Below are positions 34,638 through 44,504 of a stretch of DNA of 64,000 nt, in pieces. The stretch is from Aestuariibaculum sp. M13. Its GTDB lineage: Bacteria > Bacteroidota > Bacteroidia > Flavobacteriales > Flavobacteriaceae. A program made the position numbers and the translations under genes. Under the pieces are notes generated by a model. That model was not told the origin of the DNA. It searched no databases and saw only the letters and a program-made list of their open reading frames with translations. The stretch covers positions 325,548 to 389,547 of the forward strand of contig NZ_JANIAC010000001.1 in assembly GCF_024723255.1 (NCBI RefSeq). The letters are read 5' to 3'. Numbering within the stretch: the first letter of the stretch is position 1; each line of letters opens with the position of its first letter.

Positions 34638-34666
34638 ATGGATTCCGCATCTAGTGTGGAATGACA
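34638..34666. repeat. REP-like hairpin element
   Basis: ATTCCGCA (34642-34649) and TGTGGAAT (34655-34662) pair with one G-T, in the frame ATGGATTCC...GGAATGACA, a widespread REP-type design. It lies 90 bp from the end of the polysaccharide locus and lacks a T-run. Confidence 0.5.
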
Positions 34667-34755
34667 GTGGGGTGTGGGCTTGAAACGTGAGTCGAGAATT
34701 GTTATGGTGTTGTATGTTGTTTAACAACTAGCACTTTTAATTTTTGTACCTAGCA

Positions 34756-36147
34756 TTACTGACCTCTAAAGAAAATAACGGTGGTTAAGGTTTTTATCAT
34801 GATGTTGATATCCAGAAATAAACTACGGTGTTTTATATAATACAGGTCATATTGCAGTTTTAACAAACTGTCGTCCAACGATGAGCCGTATCGTGTTTTC
34901 ACCTGTGCCCAGCCGGTTAATCCGGGTTTAATCATGTGGCGCGTTTCATAAAACGGTAAGACTTCCGATAATTGCTTGACGAACACAGGACGTTCAGGTC
35001 TGGGGCCAATAAAACTCATATCCCCTAACAATACATTAATAAACTGTGGTATTTCATCTAACCGAGAATGTCTTAAAAAACGTCCGAAAGGTGTAATACG
35101 CCCATCTTTTTTCACTGCCCACACAGCCCCATTGGCTTCCGCATCCTTAACCATGGTTCTGTACTTAATGATTTTAAACACCTTACCATTCATTCCTACA
35201 CGTTCCTGAGTATAAAATAACGGCCCCCGATTAGCGATAAGGTTTCCTAAAACTATAAAAGGCACAAAAATAAGACTTAACAAAAGACCAACAACTGAAA
35301 TAACAATATCAAACACCCGTTGAAAAAAACGGTATAAACGGTTTTGATTGTTCCGGCTGAATGGGAAATACTTATAAAAATCTTTACCTATAAACTGAAC
35401 AGGAACGCGGTAGGTCATATCTTCATACACCTGAGTATACTCACGAACCGGAAAACCAGATTCCAGTAAGGTTATCAAGGATTGATAAACCTCAGGTGTG
35501 ATCGTGTCGGGCTTATAACTAACCACCACAATCTCCATAATCCCTTCCCGTTTCACGACTTCTATAATTTCGTGTGTTTGATATTCCATGACATCTTCAT
35601 GGGATAAGGATATTTTTTTTCCTGTTTCACAATTTACAAACCCCGAAATCTTATAATTCGGATCTGATTGTTTAAAAACATCAATGATGGCATCCAGATC
35701 CGAAACCTCACCTACTACCAACACTTGTTTAAAAAACCTGGGCGACACAATAAATGTTAAATAGACCCAGCGCCATACCAGTAAAGCAAACAGTATAGAA
35801 AAATAAAAGTAAAGAATCTGCAATCTATTATTAGGGAGTTCCGGCGTGAAAAAAGGTGTTAAAAAATAAAACAATACCGTTGTGGATACCGTAAAAACGA
35901 TACTGGTAAAAATCTTATCCAACTTACTGGACTTTTTTAAATCGTACAGTTCAAAAATCGTCCCGAAAATACTAATGTAAAGAATCAATACAAATACCCA
36001 ACGCCAGCGGTCTTCGGAAATGGTAAAATAATCAAAACTGAAGGTACTACTTACAAAGCACAACACGAACAATATTGAGGCAACATCAACCAAACGCAAT
36101 AACACCTTGCGCTCTGATATATTAAAATGTACTCCACCTTTGAACAT
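34756..36147 (-). CDS. Undecaprenyl-phosphate sugar phosphotransferase (polyprenyl glycosylphosphotransferase, WcaJ/WbaP-like)
   Basis: Initiates polysaccharide assembly by moving a sugar 1-phosphate from a UDP-sugar to undecaprenyl phosphate in the inner membrane. 463 aa: four to five N-terminal helices (about residues 15-145), a cytoplasmic nucleotide-binding-like region (about 150-260), one more helix (about 278-305) and the catalytic bacterial sugar transferase domain with RGPLFYTQERVGMNGKVFKI, KYRTM, RFLRHSRLDEIPQFINVL and SFIGPRPERP. It is the last gene of the long minus-strand locus, 63 bp after a glycosyltransferase gene. The sugar could be glucose or galactose; sequence alone does not decide. 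Confidence 0.94.
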   Translation of the reverse strand: MFKGGVHFNISERKVLLRLVDVASILFVLCFVSSTFSFDYFTISEDRWRWVFVLILYISIFGTIFELYDLKKSSKLDKIFTSIVFTVSTTVLFYFLTPFFTPELPNNRLQILYFYFSILFALLVWRWVYLTFIVSPRFFKQVLVVGEVSDLDAIIDVFKQSDPNYKISGFVNCETGKKISLSHEDVMEYQTHEIIEVVKREGIMEIVVVSYKPDTITPEVYQSLITLLESGFPVREYTQVYEDMTYRVPVQFIGKDFYKYFPFSRNNQNRLYRFFQRVFDIVISVVGLLLSLIFVPFIVLGNLIANRGPLFYTQERVGMNGKVFKIIKYRTMVKDAEANGAVWAVKKDGRITPFGRFLRHSRLDEIPQFINVLLGDMSFIGPRPERPVFVKQLSEVLPFYETRHMIKPGLTGWAQVKTRYGSSLDDSLLKLQYDLYYIKHRSLFLDINIMIKTLTTVIFFRGQ

Positions 36148-36210
36148 TTTCTATGTAGGTCATGATTTGAGATAGTGTAAAGATAGCAAGTTTATTGAAT
36201 GAAACACTGT

Positions 36211-37221
36211 TTAAACCAACAAACTAAGCCACAAACTTTTAACTACTTCCCAATCATACTGTTCAACCTTTTTACGTGCATTTAATGTGATTTTTTTTGT
36301 GAAATTAGAATCATTCTTTAAACTCATAATCGCTTCCACGAAAGCTTTAACCGAATTTGGTAGCACCAGAATCCCATCCTGTTCATCTTCAATTAAAAAA
36401 GGCATCCCGCCTACATTAGTAGACACCACAGGTAATCCCAGAGCCATAGCCTCAATAACACTCACAGGCATATTATCGAAATTCGTGGTATTCATAAACA
36501 CATTACACTGTTGTGATAATTTAATCCATTCTTCCTTTTCCAGTTTACCGGTAAAATTCACGGTTACCCCTAATTTATCTGCATAATCTATAGCCTGTTG
36601 CAAGGTTCCGTCCTTATCAGGTCCGACCATGGTTAAGGTTGCTGGTTCTCCACGATCCTGTAATGCTTTTAAAACATCGATGGCCAACAAGGGGTTGTAG
36701 ATTTTATCAAAGGCACGTACCCAAAGCAGATGAATCGTATCAATAGTTCGCTGTTGAAACCTATAAGCTTCTATGTTGATGCTGTTCGGGATATTTAAAA
36801 TATTGGAATAGCCTTCATTTTCAAACCTCGACTTTAAATACTGCGACGGTGCGACATTTTTAAACGCATGATTGAAAATCGACTGACACATTTTAGGATT
36901 CTTTATTAACCGGTCTGGTAAATTCCCTCCATGCAAAACAGGAATACATTTTAGTTTCAATACCCTACACAATTGACTAATAACATAGGCATAATAAAAA
37001 TTAAGTGTGCTGTAGGTATCAATCAACACATAATCAGTAGACTTTCGGTGTTTCACTACCGTAAAAACCATATCAAAAAACCGAAGTCCTTTATTCGATA
37101 TACTGGACGCGTAATTTATATGAAACCCTTCATCCTCTAACAAAGGTCCCAAAACATCAATGGACGTCACCGTCGCTTTGGTGTTATTTAATTTGTTCCC
37201 TATGTAAACTAGGTTGATCAT
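36211..37221 (-). CDS. Glycosyltransferase family 4
   Basis: 336 aa GT-B fold retaining glycosyltransferase, cytoplasmic side of the membrane. N-terminal MINLVYIGNKLNN, VLHGGNLPDRLI in the middle (about 95-106), PNSIN (about 145-149), donor-side LLWVRAFDKIYNPLLAIDVL, and the E-x7-E signature in NMPVSVIEAMALGLPVVSTNVGG (about 250-272). The start overlaps the end of the O-antigen-ligase-like gene by 38 bp; the family start MINLVYIGN makes this overlap real rather than a wrong start. Sugar donor and acceptor unknown. Confidence 0.92.
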   Translation of the reverse strand: MINLVYIGNKLNNTKATVTSIDVLGPLLEDEGFHINYASSISNKGLRFFDMVFTVVKHRKSTDYVLIDTYSTLNFYYAYVISQLCRVLKLKCIPVLHGGNLPDRLIKNPKMCQSIFNHAFKNVAPSQYLKSRFENEGYSNILNIPNSINIEAYRFQQRTIDTIHLLWVRAFDKIYNPLLAIDVLKALQDRGEPATLTMVGPDKDGTLQQAIDYADKLGVTVNFTGKLEKEEWIKLSQQCNVFMNTTNFDNMPVSVIEAMALGLPVVSTNVGGMPFLIEDEQDGILVLPNSVKAFVEAIMSLKNDSNFTKKITLNARKKVEQYDWEVVKSLWLSLLV

Positions 37222-38536
37222 GTTTAATATGTAATAAACTTAAAGCATAAATAAAGGCCGGCGCAGCAATACGCATGGACGAATGGTTTATGGTTAAAAA
37301 CCAGAAAAAATAAAAAGAGAAAAACAGCAAATTACTTCTATCTCTTGTTCGGAACACTAAGGGCGTAAGAAGTAAAATTGAAAATGCCAGAATACCGAGT
37401 AAACCATGTTCGGCAATGATTCGACTCATTTCATTATGAGATGCTGCCTGAATACCGGTTTCCTGAAATCTGATATCTTTAATCCGTCCGACTCCCACAC
37501 CTAAGAACGGGTTATCAAAAAATTCCTTTATTTCCTGCTGAAATAAATAAACACGACCTGTAGTAATATCTCCTTTTTCAATTCCGCGAGCATCTTCATT
37601 AGCATAACGACGCTCTATTAAACCATTTGTTTGAATAGAAGAATAAACCCAAGTGCCTAAAATAATACATGAAAATAATATTAAAGAAACCAGCATATGA
37701 CTCCGTTTACTTTTATTCATAAACTTAAACTGGAAAAATAAAAAACAAGCCAACATAATAACTGCCGTAAGAACTCCTCCTCTACTAAAAGTTACAACAG
37801 CTCGAAAGGAAAATAATAATACAAAAAACAAATCAACATACCGAAGGAAGCGAGTATTGGTAAAAACAAAAAATCTTACAGCCATAAAAAAAGCCCCCAA
37901 ACCCAGAACTGTAGCTACCTGATTAGGTCCGAAACCACCTGAGGTAATAGAATTAGAACCCGTGCCATGAACAACTTGCGACACATCCGGGTTATAAAAA
38001 ATAACATAAAACAGCATAGCTACTAAAGGATAAAGCACTGAATTTATAAGGCGTTGCAATTGAAGTTTAGTAATGCTAACACCAAAACAAAATAATGCGG
38101 ATACCCCTAGACATACGGGTCCACTTAAATTAAAAGCTACAGCTTTCCTTAAGTTTACACTAACATTCAAAGCGTACATCGATACATAAATACCAGGAAT
38201 GAGAAGCAGTAAATAAAACACATAAGGAATAGCATGGAGTCGGAACCCTTTATAAAACAGCCCCATCACCGAAAATAAAATGACTAAATACTTACTAGCC
38301 TCATAAAAAAAGGTACCATAGTTCATCCTTAAAAACACCTCTGCTCCCATTATATAAGCGCAAGCACACAACACCTCAATGCTCTTATCTTTTTTTGATG
38401 CATTTATGATTCTAATGAGATAATAGCCAACTACCGATAAAAAATAAAGCTTTGCCAGACCTTCATTAAAATACACCAGTACTCCTATGATTATATGGAG
38501 CAATATCAATTGTATATGTTTATCCTTTAGTCTCAA
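37184..38536 (-). CDS. O-antigen ligase/polymerase-like membrane protein (Wzy_C domain)
   Basis: 450 aa with about ten to twelve transmembrane helices. The large periplasmic loop (about residues 300-375) has the Wzy/WaaL signature: TGRVYLFQQEIKEFFDNPFLGVGVG, then AASHNEMSRIIAEHGLLGILAF with the conserved SHNE histidine. Either joins repeat units (Wzy-like) or ligates a finished chain (WaaL-like); the cluster context favours a polymerase. It overlaps the downstream GT4 gene by 38 bp. A 52-bp A/T-rich gap separates it from the upstream GT4 gene. Confidence 0.9.
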   Translation of the reverse strand: MRLKDKHIQLILLHIIIGVLVYFNEGLAKLYFLSVVGYYLIRIINASKKDKSIEVLCACAYIMGAEVFLRMNYGTFFYEASKYLVILFSVMGLFYKGFRLHAIPYVFYLLLLIPGIYVSMYALNVSVNLRKAVAFNLSGPVCLGVSALFCFGVSITKLQLQRLINSVLYPLVAMLFYVIFYNPDVSQVVHGTGSNSITSGGFGPNQVATVLGLGAFFMAVRFFVFTNTRFLRYVDLFFVLLFSFRAVVTFSRGGVLTAVIMLACFLFFQFKFMNKSKRSHMLVSLILFSCIILGTWVYSSIQTNGLIERRYANEDARGIEKGDITTGRVYLFQQEIKEFFDNPFLGVGVGRIKDIRFQETGIQAASHNEMSRIIAEHGLLGILAFSILLLTPLVFRTRDRSNLLFFSFYFFWFLTINHSSMRIAAPAFIYALSLLHIKHDQPSLHREQIK

Positions 38537-38588
38537 AAAATTTTCTCTAAAAAGTAAATATATAATTTCTTTTAAAACTCAATCATGG

Positions 38589-39716
38589 TTAAGTTAAAAC
38601 ATCTTTTAAAATGCGTTGATTATAGTGCATATATGAAAACTGATGATAAAAGGATTCATCCTGAGCTATCAAATCTGTAAATCTCTTAACATTCATTCTC
38701 AAGCAGGCTTCCAGTTTTGATACCAAACAAGCTTGCGTTAACTCCTGAATTAATATCCCCTGTTCACCATCTTTAATGTATTGCCCTATAGCAGAAACAT
38801 CAGACACCACAGGAACACAGCCAAAATTTAAAGCTTCTGAAATAACTTTTGGAAAGCCTTCCGATTTAGATGGCAGGACAATAAAATGACATTGTTTATA
38901 AATGTCATGAAGCTCATATCTTGGCAAAGTCCCATGATAGTTTAAAGAAACTCCTAAAACAGCTAAACTATTTTTAGAAAAATCGTCTTTCATTTCCCCT
39001 ACAATATGCACGGTATTTATCAGACCTTTAAAACCTTCAGATAATGCATTTAAACTTTCCAGAAACAAATAAAAGCCCTTTGCCGTTTCTAAACGCCCTA
39101 CAAAACACAAGGAAATTCCCATTTCTGGCTTTTGCTTTTCTCTACGAACAAGAAGTCCTTCCTGAAGTTCCTGCTCTGTTAAGCACGGATTTTCGAAAGA
39201 TACACATTGATCAGGCTGATCTGCCCACTGTCCATTAATAGTTACTTTTCTGTTTTGTTGTTTCAGTAACCATTTCTGAAATCTATATGCTAAAGGGGCC
39301 TGCTCTTGTTTCCAGTTTCCGGCATATTTAAACCATCCTGATTTAGAACAAAAAAACATGAAATACGGAATAACATATACTCCCATACCCGTGGGGGCTC
39401 TAAATTGAAAGTGCGTACTTCCCTTCAAGCTATGCCGAATGGTTCTTAAAATTTTTGGAGCCTTCAAAATTACCTTAAATTTATCAGAAAATCTTTTACC
39501 ACCAACCGCAGGTACAGCGACAAAACGAATAGCATCGGACTGATAAGGCAAAGCACTTTCTGGCGGGGAATCGTGATGCAATACAGCAACATGTACAATC
39601 TTATCAAAAACCTCTAACAATTGATTAATTTCGGTTACTGTGGCTCCAAAACCCACGAGTTGACCATCAGTCTTTATATAATGCTCAGTATGAGAAATAA
39701 TAGTTAACTGCTTCAT
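38589..39716 (-). CDS. Glycosyltransferase family 4
   Basis: 375 aa GT-B enzyme. N-terminal MKQLTIISHTEHY, central FRAPTGMGVYVIPYFMFF, donor-domain start ISLCFVGRLETAKGFYLFLESL (about 200-221), and signature KSEGFPKVISEALNFGCVPVV (about 285-305) with the paired glutamates. Overlaps the next upstream gene start by 4 bp (ATGA), indicating coupled translation. Donor and acceptor not predictable. Confidence 0.9.
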   Translation of the reverse strand: MKQLTIISHTEHYIKTDGQLVGFGATVTEINQLLEVFDKIVHVAVLHHDSPPESALPYQSDAIRFVAVPAVGGKRFSDKFKVILKAPKILRTIRHSLKGSTHFQFRAPTGMGVYVIPYFMFFCSKSGWFKYAGNWKQEQAPLAYRFQKWLLKQQNRKVTINGQWADQPDQCVSFENPCLTEQELQEGLLVRREKQKPEMGISLCFVGRLETAKGFYLFLESLNALSEGFKGLINTVHIVGEMKDDFSKNSLAVLGVSLNYHGTLPRYELHDIYKQCHFIVLPSKSEGFPKVISEALNFGCVPVVSDVSAIGQYIKDGEQGILIQELTQACLVSKLEACLRMNVKRFTDLIAQDESFYHQFSYMHYNQRILKDVLT

Positions 39717-40816
39717 GGTAATAAGGCTGTATATTGTTTAACTATACTTTTCCAGTCATGCTCTTTCGCCCAGTCCTCGACACCTTGCTTATAACTTTTT
39801 TTATGATCTAAAATATTCTTTAAAAGCTTCTTTAACTCTTTTGCATCCCCCAAGTGTATCAATCCTCCAGATTTCCTTTCTAAAATGGCATCTTCAACCC
39901 CAGTCCCATAAGCCCCAATAGCAGGAACACCCAAGGCATTGGCTTCTAATATCGCAATTCCAAAACCTTCCACATCTCCCTTTTCTCCGGGTTTGCTCAG
40001 CATGATGAATATATCACTCTGTGCCAGATAACTTTTCAATTGATTTTGTTCCAACACCCCATGTAAAGAGACATGAGCATCTAATCCTGATTGTTGAACT
40101 AATGATTTTACATGACCGCCTTCTGTATCTATACCTACACAATGGTAATGCAGATTAGGAAAGGTTTCTAAAAGTTCAGGCAATAATTTCACTACCTCCA
40201 CCTGGCCTTTACGCTCACTTATACGCCCCACCGTTATTAGTTTAGGAAAGCCATGCAATGCAAACTCTCCTTTTTCAAAGGTCTGCCACCTTGCCAAGTC
40301 TATACCATTTGGAATAATGGCAACATCCATATTTAAGTGTGCCACCAGTTGTTTAGTATAATTAGAAACCGCCACTACTTTATCAAATTGTTTTAAAGCG
40401 GCATCTACCAATTTCCTAGAAATTCCTTGTGGTAAATTCACTTCAGTACCATGCAAAACAGCCAGACTAAAACGTTTATTAAACCCATTACAGAATGCCA
40501 CATTCCACAGAGAAAATTTACCCGAAGCAATTACATAATCGGCTGATTTAAGCAATTGAATAACTTTCAAAACTCTATTAACATACATTAAAGTACGTAT
40601 GGAATACTTTTTTATCCTGTATACAGAAAAACTTAAATTGGTATCAAATTTAGCTTCTTCCAGACCTTCATCTGAACGCTGATCCGTAACAACAGATACT
40701 TTATACCCTTCTTTCACCAAAGCACCAGCTAAATGTAAGGCATGCACTCCTATGCCTCCGGGTTGCGGAGGGAACTCTGAAGTTACAAGAAGTATATGTT
40801 TAGGCTTTTCTTTCAC
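39713..40816 (-). CDS. Glycosyltransferase family 4
   Basis: 367 aa. Canonical GT4 start with HILLVTSEFPPQPGGIGVHALHLAGALVKEG (two glycines before the acceptor helix), then AVLHGTEVNLPQG, VAVSNYTKQLV, IPNGIDLARW, LITVGRISERKGQ and GEKGDVEGFGIAILEANALGVPAIG (about 275-299). Donor probably a nucleotide sugar bound by the second domain. It abuts the GT2 gene upstream (1-bp overlap) and overlaps the downstream GT4 gene by 4 bp. Confidence 0.93.
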   Translation of the reverse strand: MKEKPKHILLVTSEFPPQPGGIGVHALHLAGALVKEGYKVSVVTDQRSDEGLEEAKFDTNLSFSVYRIKKYSIRTLMYVNRVLKVIQLLKSADYVIASGKFSLWNVAFCNGFNKRFSLAVLHGTEVNLPQGISRKLVDAALKQFDKVVAVSNYTKQLVAHLNMDVAIIPNGIDLARWQTFEKGEFALHGFPKLITVGRISERKGQVEVVKLLPELLETFPNLHYHCVGIDTEGGHVKSLVQQSGLDAHVSLHGVLEQNQLKSYLAQSDIFIMLSKPGEKGDVEGFGIAILEANALGVPAIGAYGTGVEDAILERKSGGLIHLGDAKELKKLLKNILDHKKSYKQGVEDWAKEHDWKSIVKQYTALLP

Positions 40817-42141
40817 TATAGATGTTCAATTAATGGACCTTCTTTCAACTTTTTACTAGATAAACACCACGACCAGAATACCTGACCACAAACAAAAGGG
40901 AAAAACAGTACGGTTAAAATCACCCCAAAAACAAGAAGTGGCTTATTCTTCTTAAAACGATAGGGTAATACAGACATGGGAACCGTTCGTAACAACGCAT
41001 AACACGCAGCCGTATTCCCAAAATAACGTCTATAAAAATACAATACACTTGGTATAGGTCTTGGTGCAAACCACTTCTTGGGTCTAAAGGCATCCCAGCT
41101 TCCCAATTCCCGAAGCCCCCCCACATTGGCTTTAATATCGACACATGAAGCCAAGGGATTAGACACACTTTTTACACCTTCTAAATATAAACGCATTCCA
41201 AACTCACCGTCCCCCATGCGTTGTTTTTCAAATTGTCTGTCAAAAAGACCAACTTTCTGAAATACATTTTTATAAAGCATTGCATTCCCTGTAGCAAACT
41301 GAGCTGATTTAGCAAAATAGGAGCGTTCTTTTGGCAATTGATATCCTAATGGATAAAAAACCCCTGCTGAAACCTGAGACTTAAAATAATCTAAACATTT
41401 TATATGTTGGGACAACCAATCAGATTGAATACGCACATCATCCTCCGATAAAGCAATTATCTCTCCTTCTGATACTTTTATAGCAGTATTTCGTGCTAAC
41501 CATAAAGCCTTTTCCATTTGATGAATTACCCTAATATTCAAATTAAATTCCCTATAAAAAGTCAAATCAAATGGTTCTGATTGGTCAACAACTATAATTT
41601 CAAAATTAGAATAATCCTGACTTTCAAAATCCTTTAGTACAACCTTCAAATAATCATACCTATTTAGAGTAGGTATAATAACACTTATAAATGGAGCTTC
41701 TTTTAACAAAGGAAAGTCATACCCATTATAATCTGAATACTGCAAAGGAGTTTCTTGATATTTTAATCGCTTAACTCTGAAAGTTTTAATATAGGCTCGT
41801 AATTCTTCATATGGATTACAAAGCAAAAGAATACGCAAAAACAAAACATAAAATACCCAAACTGGACTAAAATACTTTCTAATAAACCTATAATTATCAA
41901 TAATAGGAAGATTTTCAAACTCTTTATAAGTTTCTGCCTCTCCTATATAGCCTTTTTGGATGGCTTGCCATGACAAATCATAATCAACCGAAACAGAATT
42001 AGAATACTGACTATCATAATTTAACTGCTTCAAAATTGATTGAGGCATGGCTGAAATTTTAGGAAATACGGAATATCCTAACCTATGAGGCAAAGAAAAA
42101 TAATGTGTAGGTTGTAGGTATTTTAAAAACTTAAATAGCAT
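40816..42141 (-). CDS. Glycosyltransferase family 2 with N-terminal extension
   Basis: 441 aa. The first 145 residues are an extension of unknown role, including a hydrophobic stretch (about 95-110, YVLFLRILLLC). The GT-A domain starts at about 150 with FISVIIPTLNRYDYLKVVL, then IIVVDQSEPFD, and the D-x-D equivalent LSEDDVRIQSDW; GDGEFGMRLY (about 310-319) is the acceptor-side motif. A membrane helix (about 402-422) lies near the C-terminus. Inverting enzyme, substrate unknown. Gene ends are flush with both neighbours. Confidence 0.9.
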   Translation of the reverse strand: MLFKFLKYLQPTHYFSLPHRLGYSVFPKISAMPQSILKQLNYDSQYSNSVSVDYDLSWQAIQKGYIGEAETYKEFENLPIIDNYRFIRKYFSPVWVFYVLFLRILLLCNPYEELRAYIKTFRVKRLKYQETPLQYSDYNGYDFPLLKEAPFISVIIPTLNRYDYLKVVLKDFESQDYSNFEIIVVDQSEPFDLTFYREFNLNIRVIHQMEKALWLARNTAIKVSEGEIIALSEDDVRIQSDWLSQHIKCLDYFKSQVSAGVFYPLGYQLPKERSYFAKSAQFATGNAMLYKNVFQKVGLFDRQFEKQRMGDGEFGMRLYLEGVKSVSNPLASCVDIKANVGGLRELGSWDAFRPKKWFAPRPIPSVLYFYRRYFGNTAACYALLRTVPMSVLPYRFKKNKPLLVFGVILTVLFFPFVCGQVFWSWCLSSKKLKEGPLIEHL

Positions 42142-43326
42142 CTATATTTTTTTAAGATTCTGGTTATAAAATGCTAAAAAAGCATCATTTTGATTAGTTA
42201 CATTAAAATCTTTTTGTATTCTATTTCTCGCTACTTTTTTTATTGCATATAAAGTGTCTTCTGGCAAAGTAATCACATTATTTATTGCCTTAGCAAGACA
42301 AATGCTATCTCCTTTAGGAACAACCCAACCAGTTATCCCATTTAACACATTTTCAGAAAGACCTCCAGCATCACTCACAACACATAATAACCCTATTGCC
42401 TGTGCTTCCAAAACCGCATTGCAAAACCCCTCATGTAAACTGTACTGTACATAAATATCAGATTTTCGAAGATAATTCTTTACTTCAGAATGTTCAAATT
42501 TTCCAAAAAACACAACTTCATCTTCAAGTTTCAATTGATGGGTTATATATTTCAATCGTTCTAATTCAGGTCCCTCCCCAATAATGGTATATTGAAATTT
42601 TAAGCCTTGTAACTTTAAAATAGCTAAGGCCTCTAAGATATAAACCAAGCCCTTTATCCAATGCAATCGGGAGACTGTCACCAATTTTATAGGATATTCT
42701 AAATACGTTGATATTTCATTTTCGCAAAACAAATCAATATTTATTGCCGGTGTAATTTTCACTACAGGAGCCTCATTAGAAAAACCATTATCATAAATCA
42801 ATTGTTTTATATCCTCTGATATAACATGTACTTTATCTACATACTGCCATAACCTCGTATAACATCCAGGATTCTTTAATGGATAAATACTAATATCAAA
42901 TCCCCTAAAACTCACAGCTGTATTAGCTCCAATTGCTTTTCCTAAAGATTCTCTTCCCAAAGCAAGTGTACCAAACCCAAAATGTAACCAATCCAAATCA
43001 GATCTTAAAATAGGTGAATTTTGATAGATTCGTTTAAAAATAGCCCTCCAAGTAATTTTATGCTCCCTTTCTTCCCTAATAAACCGTATTACACGATTAG
43101 CAAAAGGCAATAAACTTATATACTCAAGAATTAATCTTCCCACCTGTAGCAATACCAAGGAATCTCGCTTAGGAAAAGACTGAATCTCACATAAATCAAA
43201 ACCAACTTTATCTGAGTTACAAAACAAGACTACCTTATGTCCAGATTCTTGCAGTCCCTTTATTTTTGTTCTAAAAAATGTTTCAGAATAACCTGGTGCC
43301 AATGCCAATACCAATCCTATTTTCAT
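42142..43326 (-). CDS. Glycosyltransferase family 4
   Basis: 394 aa. Starts MKIGLVLALAPGYSETFFRTK, a pattern seen in colanic-acid-type GT4 enzymes (the S-E-T-F near the N-terminus). AVSFRGFDISIYP in the middle, KLVTVSRLHWIKGLVYILEAL (about 215-235) and HEGFCNAVLEAQAIGLLCVVSDAGG (about 299-323) with the paired glutamates. It closely resembles the next gene upstream (43332-44504) in the VSRLHWIKG/VGRSHWIKG segment, suggesting tandem duplication. The gap to that gene is 5 bp. Confidence 0.92.
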   Translation of the reverse strand: MKIGLVLALAPGYSETFFRTKIKGLQESGHKVVLFCNSDKVGFDLCEIQSFPKRDSLVLLQVGRLILEYISLLPFANRVIRFIREEREHKITWRAIFKRIYQNSPILRSDLDWLHFGFGTLALGRESLGKAIGANTAVSFRGFDISIYPLKNPGCYTRLWQYVDKVHVISEDIKQLIYDNGFSNEAPVVKITPAINIDLFCENEISTYLEYPIKLVTVSRLHWIKGLVYILEALAILKLQGLKFQYTIIGEGPELERLKYITHQLKLEDEVVFFGKFEHSEVKNYLRKSDIYVQYSLHEGFCNAVLEAQAIGLLCVVSDAGGLSENVLNGITGWVVPKGDSICLAKAINNVITLPEDTLYAIKKVARNRIQKDFNVTNQNDAFLAFYNQNLKKI

Positions 43327-43331
43327 ATGAT

Positions 43332-44504
43332 CTAATCCTCTTTTTTCCTATACAATTTTACCATTCCTGACACCATATGTGTGTTTTCATGATTTTGTTC
43401 AATTACAATTCTAGCCTGTCGGGTAATGTCATGATAATCTGAAATAGACAGATCTTTCACTAGTTTTATAGTCTCAGCTAAGGCCGGAATGTCTCGAACA
43501 GGAACCAAATACCCCGATTCACAATGCGTAATTACTTCACTTACTCCTCCACAAAGTGTACTTACAACCAAAGTCCCCAAAGCCATTGCCTCCAATACCA
43601 CATTGGGAAGACCTTCTTTTAAACTAGGCAATAATAACACATCAGCGGCCTGAATAGCTGTAACAATTTCTTCATAGTCCTTTTTAGAACAGAAAGAGAC
43701 TCTATTCTCCAAATTAAGTCTGTATCGTTGAAAAAGCAGTTCTTCATTATTTTCTACACCTATAATTGTATAATGATAATTAAATCCCTGATCATCTAAT
43801 ACTTTCATAGTATCCAAAGCATAATCATACCCCTTTATCCAATGTGAACGACCCACTGATAGAATTTTTAATGAATGATTTAATGCCTTTTTCTCTTGAT
43901 AAGGCCATTCATTCAGAGGAAGTCCACTATAAACCACCCTAATTTTAGGAAATGAAGCTCCATACTTTATCGCTTCTTTAGCTATTTCTTTAGAAACAGC
44001 ATGAAAACTATCCACCTGTGGAAATAACTCCCTATAAATAGTAGCTAATTTGGTATTAGTTATGGGTGAATAATTTATATGAGCCCCCCTAAGACTTAAC
44101 ACTAACTGCATACCGAAATCCTGAACCCATATCCAATCTGCTAAACCTTTCGCCCACTGTACATGAAAAATATCAGGGCGATGCCATAAAACTGGATAAC
44201 ATTTAACACGTGTATATAATTTATTATCCTTTCTATTTTTCAATATACGATCTAAACGTTTTTTATCATTCGACTTAAACAAACTTAAAAGCAGCCAATA
44301 TTTCAAAAGATAAATACTCTTACATAATCGGGAATTTTTATAACCTAAAACACTTATTCGATTAGGATAGTTTAAGTGCTTATTCTTAACTCCAAATAAA
44401 TACAGATGATGTCCTTGCTCAGAAAGTCCAAGAACCAAACGCTCTACAAAAGTCGTACTGGGAATTTGTCCAGAATAAACAGCTATTTTTAATATTTTAC
44501 TCAT
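43332..44504 (-). CDS. Glycosyltransferase family 4
   Basis: 390 aa. KIAVYSGQIPSTTFVERLVLGLSEQGHHLYLFG at the start, FHVQWAKGLADW, LSLRGAHINYSP, VYSGLPLNEWPY, ILSVGRSHWIKGYDYALDTM and LKEGLPNVVLEAMALGTLVVS (about 293-313). Paralogous to the neighbour at 42142. Its ATG overlaps the SGNH-like gene by 8 bp, so it is translated with the acyltransferase pair. Donor unknown. Confidence 0.92.
   Translation of the reverse strand: MSKILKIAVYSGQIPSTTFVERLVLGLSEQGHHLYLFGVKNKHLNYPNRISVLGYKNSRLCKSIYLLKYWLLLSLFKSNDKKRLDRILKNRKDNKLYTRVKCYPVLWHRPDIFHVQWAKGLADWIWVQDFGMQLVLSLRGAHINYSPITNTKLATIYRELFPQVDSFHAVSKEIAKEAIKYGASFPKIRVVYSGLPLNEWPYQEKKALNHSLKILSVGRSHWIKGYDYALDTMKVLDDQGFNYHYTIIGVENNEELLFQRYRLNLENRVSFCSKKDYEEIVTAIQAADVLLLPSLKEGLPNVVLEAMALGTLVVSTLCGGVSEVITHCESGYLVPVRDIPALAETIKLVKDLSISDYHDITRQARIVIEQNHENTHMVSGMVKLYRKKED

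Noticed and set aside
34720-34735. GTTGTTTAACAAC as terminator of the polysaccharide locus
   Set aside because: Stem of six bases with almost no loop and no T-run.
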